This document shows, piece by piece, positions 32,033-40,882 of a DNA stretch of 41,348 nt. The stretch is from NCBI GenBank assembly GCA_016946835.1, contig JACVTC010000345.1:1-41348 (forward strand), given 5' to 3'. The notes under the pieces are model-generated. The model was given only the letters and a program-made list of their open reading frames with translations. It had not been told where the DNA came from and searched no databases. A program made the position numbers and the translations under genes. Positions within the stretch are counted from its first letter, which is position 1, and every line of letters begins with the position of its first letter. Source of the DNA: Neocallimastix lanati (nom. inval.). Taxonomy: Eukaryota; Neocallimastigomycota; Neocallimastigomycetes; Neocallimastigales; Neocallimastigaceae.

Positions 32033-34192
32033 ATGTATTTAAAGTTTAATTTATATACAGATGAAGAATTTGAAAAGGAAACGATCCTTATTAAAAATAA
32101 GAATGAATTAACGGATAATACAACATCATTTACTCTCAATCCTCAATTACCATGTAAACAATGTAAATCAATGATAGATTGTCCGGGACACACGGGAAGA
32201 ATACCACTTTATTACAGAATTGTTCATCCTGTATTTGTAAACATATTATGTAAAGAAATAAGTCATATTTGTCCAGTTTGTAAAAAATATGATCCTTTAC
32301 TTTCCACTAATAACCCTTGTTGCGAAAAACGTGTAGTTGCTACAACATTTTCATATCATAAAGTTAAATCGGAGGAAGTCACATCCAATAAATCCAAGTA
32401 TTCCAAAAATTTTGAAAAAGAGTCAAAGAATATTTCAGAATATTCTTTCACTTTTGGTAGGGAAACATTATCTATCGAGCAAATGTACGAAGAAATTCGT
32501 TCTGCAAATTTTTCAAAAAATCCAGAGCTACAAAATCATTTACTTAATGTGTTTATCAAAAATATTCCAGTTTTACCAATCAATATGAGACCATCTATTC
32601 TAGATTCTAGCAACACTACGATTCATAATAACGTGACAACATTATATCAACGTGTATTAGATCTCAACTACCAATATCATAATGGAAATTTAATTAAGTC
32701 CGTCTATATTGTACGTGCGTATAATTTATACAAGAAAATTTTAGGTATTCGTAGTAAAAACGATTCGGTTGAGGATGCTAATAGAAATTATATTAAACAG
32801 ATGTTATCAGGAAAAAATGGTATTTTCCGAAGTATGTGTTTAGCTAAGCGTCAAAATTTTTGTCTTCGAAGCGTTATCGTGCCAAATATTGATATCCCTT
32901 TAGATGTAGTATTAATTCCTAAAGTCTTTACTGATTCCTTAATTCCCTACGGGTATAAAACCAATGACTTTGTTATCATCAATAGACAACCTACACTTCA
33001 AACTACTTCAATCTTAGCCGTTCATTCTCGTCCAAGTAACTGTCGAACCATTCAGATCAATCCACTTATTGCTAATGTCTTTCAAGCGGATTTTGACGGT
33101 GATGAAATGAACATTTTTTGGTTACCAGGTGAAGAAGCTAAAGAAGAGTTGGCCACAAAATTAAATATTGCAAATAATATCCGGTCATTTAAAAATGCTT
33201 CTATTATGATCAAATTTATACAAGATACTTTAACCGGAATTTATAATATGACACGTAATAAAGAAATTATTGATATTGATATTGTTAAAAGAATGCGCGA
33301 TAAATTGGGCATTCCCGATAATGATTGGAAAAAATTTTGTAAATACTACAAATCGCGTATGAATAGTACAGATATCCCATATACTCACCTGTTATCTTTA
33401 TTACTTCCTAGAACGCTTACTTTACATGATCATGAAGGTAATCTGATCGTAGATAAAGGAATATTACTAGGTGTTATCAGTGATAAAAATCAAACTATTT
33501 TACTTAATGCTATTTCAAATTACGGTAATGAATTCTATTTAAAATTTATGTGGGATGTTCAATGCATGGTTCATGTATATAATCTTACTCATGTTATCAC
33601 TATTTCTATTGCTGATTGTATGGTAAATGATAAATTAAGAGAATCATATCTTCCCATAACGGATAGTATCTTAAATAAAATGGATCCTATACCTGTACTA
33701 AATCTTGACTCATTAATAGAAAATCAAAATAAATTTGAAAATTACAACGAGTTTAAGAATCAAGTTTTTCGCAAATATTGTGACCTTACAGAATTAGTGG
33801 AATCCATCGATAATAATTTAACTAATATTATTAACAGTGGATCTAAAGGAAATGTGGATAATGTTATTCAAATATTGATGTCGGTTGGAGTTCAAGCTAT
33901 TTTACCAGTTTGTTATATTAAAAGTTCCTATTCCGAAGGATTAACAGCAAAAGAATTATTTATTCATTCAAAATCTGGTCGTGCAGGTATTATTTCTACT
34001 TCTCTTAATACATCATCTACCGGGTATTTACAAAGAGAACTTGTTAAAAGTATGGAAGATTTAGTAACCGATGAACAAGGAGTAGTTCATAACTACTCCA
34101 ATGAGGAGATATATTATTACCCATTTAGTACAAATAAGCCAGACATTGATGAAACATTTTTAGAGCATGCATTTTCTATGGCTAGTCTTTAA
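32033..34192 (+). CDS. RPB1: RNA polymerase largest subunit, A'-like N-terminal half
   Basis: This is the catalytic large subunit of a viral-type multisubunit RNA polymerase. The N-terminal clamp zinc site is C41-x2-C44, C50, H53 (CPGHTG). The FCLRSVIVPNIDIPLDVVLI block is present in part. The active-site loop QADFDGDEMN has Asp353, Asp355 and Asp357, which bind catalytic Mg2+. The bridge-helix block TAKELFIHSKSGRAG runs into STGYLQRELVKSMEDL near residues 645-680. The frame stops at 719 aa, about half of a normal RPB1, just where archaeal subunit A' ends. The downstream region with the trigger loop is missing from this window. A short frame shifted by +1 (34164-34292) continues past the stop with coding-like sequence. 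The product could pair with a separate A''-like protein, or be a truncated gene. Confidence 0.93.
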   Translation: MYLKFNLYTDEEFEKETILIKNKNELTDNTTSFTLNPQLPCKQCKSMIDCPGHTGRIPLYYRIVHPVFVNILCKEISHICPVCKKYDPLLSTNNPCCEKRVVATTFSYHKVKSEEVTSNKSKYSKNFEKESKNISEYSFTFGRETLSIEQMYEEIRSANFSKNPELQNHLLNVFIKNIPVLPINMRPSILDSSNTTIHNNVTTLYQRVLDLNYQYHNGNLIKSVYIVRAYNLYKKILGIRSKNDSVEDANRNYIKQMLSGKNGIFRSMCLAKRQNFCLRSVIVPNIDIPLDVVLIPKVFTDSLIPYGYKTNDFVIINRQPTLQTTSILAVHSRPSNCRTIQINPLIANVFQADFDGDEMNIFWLPGEEAKEELATKLNIANNIRSFKNASIMIKFIQDTLTGIYNMTRNKEIIDIDIVKRMRDKLGIPDNDWKKFCKYYKSRMNSTDIPYTHLLSLLLPRTLTLHDHEGNLIVDKGILLGVISDKNQTILLNAISNYGNEFYLKFMWDVQCMVHVYNLTHVITISIADCMVNDKLRESYLPITDSILNKMDPIPVLNLDSLIENQNKFENYNEFKNQVFRKYCDLTELVESIDNNLTNIINSGSKGNVDNVIQILMSVGVQAILPVCYIKSSYSEGLTAKELFIHSKSGRAGIISTSLNTSSTGYLQRELVKSMEDLVTDEQGVVHNYSNEEIYYYPFSTNKPDIDETFLEHAFSMASL

Positions 34193-34292
34193 ACTAAATA
34201 TAATATATAGAGACCGTCAATATGATATTACAGATATAAAAATAGGATATAATATAAAATATTTTGTTGATATCAAAAATGGTGTAGTTTAA
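34164..34292 (+). other. Coding-like +1-frame extension at the RPB1 stop
   Basis: In the frame one base ahead of RPB1, an open stretch crosses the RPB1 stop and continues for 33 codons (IIYRDRQYDITDIKIGYN and onwards) to TAA at 34290. The residues beyond the stop are varied and contrast with the A/T-only spacer that follows. It may be the displaced C-terminus of the RPB1 fragment, or a chance frame. Confidence 0.35.
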
Positions 34293-34853
34293 AGTTTTAA
34301 AAATATTTTAAATATAAAAAAAAATTTATTACTATTACTGTATATTTGTTTTTATATTTTTTTAAAAAAACATTATATACATTTATGAAATAGTTAATTT
34401 TTTTAAGCATCTTTTTACTTTTTTTTTTTTAAAAAAAATCATATACATATATTAATGGAATAAACAATTATTTTTATTTTTAATAATAAATAAATTATAG
34501 TAATTAATTTACTATTTACATAATTTTAAAATATTAAATATTAATATAAATATAATTATTATAATGATTTAAGTATAAAAATTATTGAAATGTTAAATAA
34601 AATTAAAAATTATTAAATAGAGTTTAAATTTATTATAATTTAATTTTTTTTTTTATTTATAAAATTAAAATATCATAAAGAATTACAAATGAATTTACAC
34701 GTTTATACATGCTTTTAATTATTAATTTTATTTTTCATAGTTTTATACATGAATATAATTATTATTATTATTATTATTATATTTTTTTTTTTCAATTTTG
34801 TATATAATTTTAATTTTTATTTTATTTTAATCTTTAAATTTTTTTTTTAGAAA
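34293..34853. other. AT-rich spacer between convergent genes
   Basis: Sequence after the RPB1 region up to the 3' end of the 290-aa gene. It is A/T only, with T-runs and an ATT microsatellite near 34758-34782. I find no trace of the missing second half of RPB1 here. Confidence 0.5.
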
Positions 34854-35726
34854 TTATTCAGAATTAATATTCAAAGTTATATAAGATTTTGAATTATAGT
34901 AAAAAGTATTATAATGATTATTAATAATTTTATTTATTTTATTGTAGATTACTATCGGATTATTTTCAATAATATCACTATTACGTTTGTTAATTTCATT
35001 AATATCATATGGAATTCCGTATTCAGAGAGAAATTCCTTGATTTTACTAAAAATAGGTTTTTCCTTAATCAAAGCAATAGACTTGAACGTCATTTTAATG
35101 TAATACTCGGGTTGTAATTCTTCCCCATATCTACTGACTTCAACATAATGAGTTGCCATAAAATAACTGTTTTGCTTTTTATTTTTTTCGGTGGAGCAAT
35201 ATTGAATAACAAGTATTCCAGCACCAAAATAACTTTTAAATTCATCGAAAAATAAAATATAAGAATGTAATGATTTGTCAACCATATCAACACTTAATGG
35301 CCATTTAGTAGACTTAGGTTCATTTTTTCTTATATCGTTGTTTTGACTGTCTTTTTGAAATATCCAATTATTACCTAGGGAAACAACAACTGCCGGATGT
35401 CCATATTTAAGAGTGGTAGCAACATTACTGATATATTGATTTAATGGTAGTTTCCCTTCTGAACGAACATGAACTCCACAATACATATGTCCCGGAATTA
35501 CTTTATTATTACAAGTGGTTTTATTTCTTTTTAATCCAATACAAGTATTATTCAAACTAAGTTTGGCCATTTCGTGAATTGATGATTGGATATCATCTTC
35601 CTTAGTTAAATTATTTAAAATATTATCTTTATTTATATTAAGGTTATAATTATTATTGAAGACTTGGACAGATTTACTACATAATATTTCGATCACTTCG
35701 TTGTAATAATTTGTTAAATTTTCCAT
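34854..35726 (-). CDS. Unknown 290-aa protein with Cys/His motif
   Basis: Intact frame starting MENLTNYYNEVIEILCSK. Residues 62-86 hold CIGLKRNKTTCNNK followed by MYCGVH, giving C62-x9-C72-x10-C83-x2-H86. This looks like the short 'C-x-G...C...YC-x-x-H' metal-binding motif seen in many proteins of large DNA viruses, where it often occurs next to unrelated domains. The rest (about 95-250) appears globular, with GHPAVVVSLGNNWIFQ and SYFGAGILVIQYC, and has no signal peptide. The C-terminal 40 residues are Asn-rich. Its position between RPB1 and the viral helicase suggests viral origin. Function is not recognised. Confidence 0.75.
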   Translation of the reverse strand: MENLTNYYNEVIEILCSKSVQVFNNNYNLNINKDNILNNLTKEDDIQSSIHEMAKLSLNNTCIGLKRNKTTCNNKVIPGHMYCGVHVRSEGKLPLNQYISNVATTLKYGHPAVVVSLGNNWIFQKDSQNNDIRKNEPKSTKWPLSVDMVDKSLHSYILFFDEFKSYFGAGILVIQYCSTEKNKKQNSYFMATHYVEVSRYGEELQPEYYIKMTFKSIALIKEKPIFSKIKEFLSEYGIPYDINEINKRNSDIIENNPIVIYNKINKIINNHYNTFYYNSKSYITLNINSE

Positions 35727-36558
35727 TATTACAAATTTAAATAGAATAATATAAACCTTATTAAAAGTAAAAAATAAAATTTAAAATTAAAATATATTAA
35801 ATTTATAAAAATAATAATGTAAGTAATTCTAAAAGTATTTATTTAACTTCTTTTATAAATGACATTTATCATTTGAAAGAGTTTTCTCATATAAATTAAA
35901 TAAAATTTTTAAAGTTTAAAGTAGATCTAAAAAAAATAAAATGTTTAAAATTTAATCTTGATCTAAAATTTAAAATTTTATACCTTTTAATTTATTTTTT
36001 GGGATAGTTGAATTTTAAATAATAGTAAATTTATATTATATATATATATATTTTTTTATAGTTGGACAGATAATGTAATAATTTATCAATTTTCAATAGC
36101 ATATATTATTCATTCATATACCAATAAAATTAAAAGAAAAAATTTTAATAAATTAAATATATTATTAGTACATTGAAAATATATTTATAAAATGATTTAA
36201 AAAGTATATTATTTAATACATTTATAAACAAATATTAAGGTTTATATTTTATAAATTTATTAAAAAAAAAAAATATAAAAGTTAAAAGAGTAATACATTT
36301 TTTGATATATTACATAAAAATTAGTATAATTTTAATTTTGAATAAAGTATTATTGATGTAGTAAATAAATTATTATTTTACAATTATTTAATTTAATTTG
36401 TTAAGTAGTTTAATTACTTTATTAGTAATTATATTTATTTTACATTATATAAATATATATTAATTTTTCCTTTTTGTTTTATTTTTTTTTTCTCTTTAAT
36501 TTATTTACGAAAATAATAGAGTTAAATAAATTTGTATTGAGGATAGATAGAACTATAA
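35727..36558. other. AT-rich spacer between divergent genes
   Basis: About 830 bp that must contain the promoters of the 290-aa gene and the D6/D11-like helicase. Two inverted-looking segments around gtagatctaaa and cttgatctaaa (about 35920-35965) are the only structure noticed, and they may be chance. No RNA gene was seen. Confidence 0.5.
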
Positions 36559-36561
36559 ATG
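36556..36561 (+). promoter_or_regulatory. TAAATG at the helicase start (poxvirus-late-like)
   Basis: The start codon of the D6/D11-like gene is embedded in TAAATG, the core of poxvirus late promoters at the initiator. The other virus-like genes here do not show it, and TAAATG is common in AT-rich DNA, so this is weak. Confidence 0.2.
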
Positions 36562-39500
36562 ACATATCCGGATATTAATAACTTACATAGTTTAAGAGAA
36601 TTTACGGAGATTTATACGAATAATCCGTTGATAGAAGAAAATGTATATATGAAAAGATATCAAATATTACCCGTAAGGTATATGTCACCGGAAAATGAAG
36701 TGGTCAACCGATTTCTAATTTATCATTCACCAGGAACCGGGAAATCATTCACCGCATTATGGATTGCATTAAAATTCATAAATGTTTATAAGAAACCTTG
36801 TATTATTCTTGTAAAAGGTAAGGAAGCTATTACGGAATTTACCAAACGTGTAAAGACTTGGTATGATTATACTTTTGAATATTATCCACACTTACCGAAC
36901 GTTAAAGATTATAAAGAATTTATCAAAAAGTATATTGAATTTCGCACTTATATAACTTTCTGTAACGATATCAAAAACATTAATGATAGTAACACTGACA
37001 CCGATGGTAATGACAACAAAAGTGACCACCAACAGACAACATCTAATTCTTTTTCTTTTTATGATGAAAGATTAATTATTATTGATGAAGTTCATCATTT
37101 TCGTAACCCTACCAAAAAAAAGTTTATCTATAACAATTTAAGTTCACTTTTAAATCATATTAATAAAGGTCGAATTATATTTATGTCTGCAACTCCGATT
37201 TTTGATAATGCAAATGAAATAACAGATCTGGTTAAATTAATTAAACCAAATTTGAATTCCACTTCATTTTTAACCCCTGAAAAACTGAAAGAAGAAATGC
37301 TTGGTCACCTGTCTTATTATGGATTAAATCCACCAAACACGACCGTGAATTATATGGGTTCATATATACCAGGTATTGAACGTTACAAAATAGTAAAAGT
37401 ACCTATGCAAGGGGTTCAACTTCAAAATTATCGAAATATCCTAAAGGAACCTCAAGAGAAGAATAATATGGGAATCAATTATGTGAAAGCAACACTTGGT
37501 GTTCTTCATTTACAAATTGATGATAATTTAACACAAGATACTAATAAAGGATCAAAAGCAAAAGGTAAATCGAATGATACCAAAAAGGGATCAAAAGCAA
37601 AAGGTAAACCGAATGATGCAAAGAAAAGATCAAAATCCAAAGTTAAATCGGAATTATCAGAATACCAATTTAGTAATGATAAGATTATTCATAGTAACCC
37701 TCTTTTACAAGATATTATAATGCAACAATCCAAGGATATTAAAAATTATTGTTGTAAATTGTATCATTGTCTTAACGAAATAAATAAAAAGGAAAATCCA
37801 GACGGACCTGTATTTATCTATTGCAGTATCATTGAGCAAGTTGGTATTTATTACTTTTCCGCGATACTTTGTGCCATGGGCTATCATTATGTATATAATA
37901 AAATATCATCTAATAGCCGTCATAATGATGAGACATCAAATTTTTCCAATTTAGAAAGTAAAGTGGATAGGAAAGGCAAAGGAATCGATCGTTTTCTTCC
38001 TCATCATTTTTCTTCTTTTCATGATGGTGATGTTGATGATGATAACGAATTCGCTGAACTAAAGGAAATTCGAAAAGAAAGAGAGGATAAATTTTGGAAT
38101 TTTACATTTATTACTGGAGATAAAAAGCTCTGTCCAAATATGATGGAACGTTTAGATATGTTTAATGATTCAAGTAATCAAAATGGATCAAAGATAAAGG
38201 TTCTTCTAGGAAGTGACATAGTATCGGAAAGTGTTGATATTATGAATGTCCGACAATTACACATATTAACACCGCATTGGAATTATGAGAAAATAAATCA
38301 AATTATTGGCCGTATTCGACGTGTCGGTTCACATGATTCTCTTCCTGAAAATCAACGATTCGTCAATGTTTATTTGTACATGGCATGTGATGACGAAGTA
38401 GAGTGTTCCGATTCATATCAGTATAGTGTGGACTATCGCAAGTATATTTTATGTGAAAATAAATATAAAGATGCGTTAAAATTTAATCAAGCATTAAAAA
38501 ATGCTTCTATAGAATTTTTGATTCATGCTCCTTTTAACTTAAATGATTCTCAAAACACTAACGGTCTCTCTACTAAAGAACAGAATAAACCTTTTGATAT
38601 TGAATCAAGCCTGAGTGAAAGTAGAGCAATGACCAATACTAGTATAGCTATAGATGCTAATATTCATGGAGAGACTTCTACATTCAAAGATATTAATGGA
38701 AATGAGATAATTGGCAATACAAGTATCGTTCCATATTTACATTATTCTTCAGTATACTTAGATAAACTTTTACCATTATGTATGATCGAAATAAATAAAA
38801 AGTTAAGATCATTCTTTTCAGAAAACAATTGTATTAGAATTATGGATCTTATGGATAGAATTCCTGTCATTAATCTATTCGTATTACCAAAATTAATAGA
38901 ATATATAAATAGTAATAATATTGTGATAGCTGGTGGTATTTTAAGATATTCTGACGGAATGATTTATCGTAAAATTATATCCAATTATCGTTTAAATTAT
39001 AGGAATGCTTATTTTGGAAAATTACTTCGCCAAAATCTTCCATTTTATAATAATAATAGAAGTAGGCGAATGAACGAACAGTTATCCTACTTTATTCACG
39101 CAAAGGTTGATATTAAAAGCGAAGAAATAGTGTCTTTAAACAATAAATTACAAAATGCTAATATGACCAGAGAAGCATATAATCAAATTATTAAATATTC
39201 TCATACTGAAAAATTGTTTATATTAAGATATGCTCTACGTCAAAATTTATTCAATATCACTAAATTATTTTATCCTTATTGGAAAAAAATCGATAATTTC
39301 GTTTATATATCATATTTTTCAACTATTACAACTTCATCTTATGCTAGTAATAAAAAAAAGTCAGAGAAGGATTTTAGTACTAATATTATTTATGCAAATT
39401 TTAATTTTCGAGAATGGAGGTTGGTAAATGATGAGCCTAATTCAGAGGATATTTCAAAACAAATGGATGATCATTATAGAATTGTAGAACGAAATCGAAA

Positions 39501-40188
39501 AAAAGATCGTTATAAATATGTCTATATATTATGTAATGATTTAACTTTAAGATATTGTGACTTGAAAAAAAATTTAAATTTTAATTTTAAAGAAGATGAA
39601 CCTTCTACTTCAAATGGTTCTACTTCAAAATGTTCTACTTCAGAATGTTCTACTTCAAAATGTACTACTTCAGAATGTTCTACTTCAAAATGTACTACTT
39701 CAAAATGTACTACTTCAAAATGTTCATCATCAAAATGTTCTACTTCAGAATGCTCTACTTCAGAATGTTCTACTTCAGATTCGGATTCTATTAATTATCG
39801 TGAAATTAATCGTGGTTGTAATATTGAAACTTTTTATATAAAGGAAGAACTTTTGGAAAAGCTCATCTACTCAATATGTTATGACAATATGGAAAAAAAA
39901 TTGTCATCTATTCGTATTCCAAACTATAAAGTAATTTCTGAAAAAGATATGGAAAATTTTTATAAAGAAGAAAACAATAAAGATAAATATAAAGAAATTA
40001 AAAAACATATTTTAAGCGTTGTCACTCAAAACGATATTCCTAAATATTGTAAAGAAAGACCACATCAAGCTTTTTTGTTGTATGAATTATTATCAAAATT
40101 TTCAGAAAAAATTAAAGATAGTAGAAATGAAATGATAGAATTATGGGAAAAATATTTATTTGATTATGATCTTATTATTATTTTATAA
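36559..40188 (+). CDS. Poxvirus D6/D11-like SF2 helicase/NTPase
   Basis: The 1209-aa protein has a full SF2 motor of the D6/D11 group (early transcription factor subunit, NPH-I; yeast linear plasmids carry a relative). Motif I is HSPGTGKS at 56-63. Motif II is DEVH at 176-179, followed by HF. Motif III is MSATP near 209-213. Motifs V-VI are GSDIVSESVDIMNVRQLHIL and QIIGRIRRVGSH (from 581). The family acts in transcription initiation or termination with the viral polymerase, which fits RPB1 and RPB2 here. It is far longer than poxvirus D6 or D11 (about 630 aa) and nearer asfarvirus-type members. Extra length includes a basic repeat at 331-363, an acidic Asp-rich stretch near 485-500, and a Ser/Thr/Cys repeat at 1016-1075. 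The C-terminal 500 residues are otherwise unrecognised. The frame is intact. Confidence 0.93.
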   Translation: MTYPDINNLHSLREFTEIYTNNPLIEENVYMKRYQILPVRYMSPENEVVNRFLIYHSPGTGKSFTALWIALKFINVYKKPCIILVKGKEAITEFTKRVKTWYDYTFEYYPHLPNVKDYKEFIKKYIEFRTYITFCNDIKNINDSNTDTDGNDNKSDHQQTTSNSFSFYDERLIIIDEVHHFRNPTKKKFIYNNLSSLLNHINKGRIIFMSATPIFDNANEITDLVKLIKPNLNSTSFLTPEKLKEEMLGHLSYYGLNPPNTTVNYMGSYIPGIERYKIVKVPMQGVQLQNYRNILKEPQEKNNMGINYVKATLGVLHLQIDDNLTQDTNKGSKAKGKSNDTKKGSKAKGKPNDAKKRSKSKVKSELSEYQFSNDKIIHSNPLLQDIIMQQSKDIKNYCCKLYHCLNEINKKENPDGPVFIYCSIIEQVGIYYFSAILCAMGYHYVYNKISSNSRHNDETSNFSNLESKVDRKGKGIDRFLPHHFSSFHDGDVDDDNEFAELKEIRKEREDKFWNFTFITGDKKLCPNMMERLDMFNDSSNQNGSKIKVLLGSDIVSESVDIMNVRQLHILTPHWNYEKINQIIGRIRRVGSHDSLPENQRFVNVYLYMACDDEVECSDSYQYSVDYRKYILCENKYKDALKFNQALKNASIEFLIHAPFNLNDSQNTNGLSTKEQNKPFDIESSLSESRAMTNTSIAIDANIHGETSTFKDINGNEIIGNTSIVPYLHYSSVYLDKLLPLCMIEINKKLRSFFSENNCIRIMDLMDRIPVINLFVLPKLIEYINSNNIVIAGGILRYSDGMIYRKIISNYRLNYRNAYFGKLLRQNLPFYNNNRSRRMNEQLSYFIHAKVDIKSEEIVSLNNKLQNANMTREAYNQIIKYSHTEKLFILRYALRQNLFNITKLFYPYWKKIDNFVYISYFSTITTSSYASNKKKSEKDFSTNIIYANFNFREWRLVNDEPNSEDISKQMDDHYRIVERNRKKDRYKYVYILCNDLTLRYCDLKKNLNFNFKEDEPSTSNGSTSKCSTSECSTSKCTTSECSTSKCTTSKCTTSKCSSSKCSTSECSTSECSTSDSDSINYREINRGCNIETFYIKEELLEKLIYSICYDNMEKKLSSIRIPNYKVISEKDMENFYKEENNKDKYKEIKKHILSVVTQNDIPKYCKERPHQAFLLYELLSKFSEKIKDSRNEMIELWEKYLFDYDLIIIL
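37549..37647 (+). repeat. 39-bp tandem repeat coding a Lys-rich insert
   Basis: Two full copies encode GSKAKGK(S/P)ND(T/A)KK, and a partial third encodes RSKSKVK. The strongly basic insert lies between the two helicase lobes and could contact nucleic acid or serve as a localisation signal. Confidence 0.9.
39604..39783 (+). repeat. 15-bp tandem repeat, 12 units (STSKC-type)
   Basis: Twelve 15-bp units encode STSKC, STSEC, TTSKC, SSSKC and similar pentapeptides. Ten of the twelve units end in Cys, with Lys and Glu alternating before it. Confidence 0.95.
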
Positions 40189-40882
40189 ATGAATAAACCT
40201 TTAATTATTTTTAGTATAGTTAATATATATATTGTAAATAAATTTTATATAAATTAAAATAATAATATATTTAAATAATTGCAAAAATAAAAAAATATTT
40301 TAAATTAAAATTTTATATATAGGTATATGAATAAATAGTATATTAAAATTAAATATTAAATATTAATTATATAAGAGATTATTATTATATTTGAAAAATT
40401 AAATGTAAATATTTTATATAATATATAGTATTTTTTTAAAAATAAAAATTAATTGATAATTTTATATTCCTTTTTACTTTTTTTTTTTTTTAAATAAATA
40501 AAAAAAAAAATTAAATATATTTATCTGTATATTGAAAAATATATATATATATATTTTTTTAAAAAAATTAATATCCAAATATATTTAATGTAATTATTAT
40601 TATATATCGTTATTCATTACATATTTAAATATAATTTTATATATAATTATATATATAATATTATTTTATTAAATAATTATATTATATTATATTTTATTTT
40701 ATTATATTATATTATATTTTATGGTTATACTACATTAATATTATTATATAAATATAAATTATTATTATTAATAATTTTAATTATGTTATTACTAAAGTAT
40801 ATTTAAATGAAATTACAACATTAAAATTGTCAGATTTTTACTATAAACATATAAATATATAAATATATATATACATATATAT
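40189..40882. other. AT-rich spacer between convergent genes
   Basis: About 690 bp with ATTAT-type simple repeats (around 40676-40720) and TA runs. It separates the 3' ends of the helicase and the right-edge gene. No gene or RNA was recognised. Confidence 0.5.
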
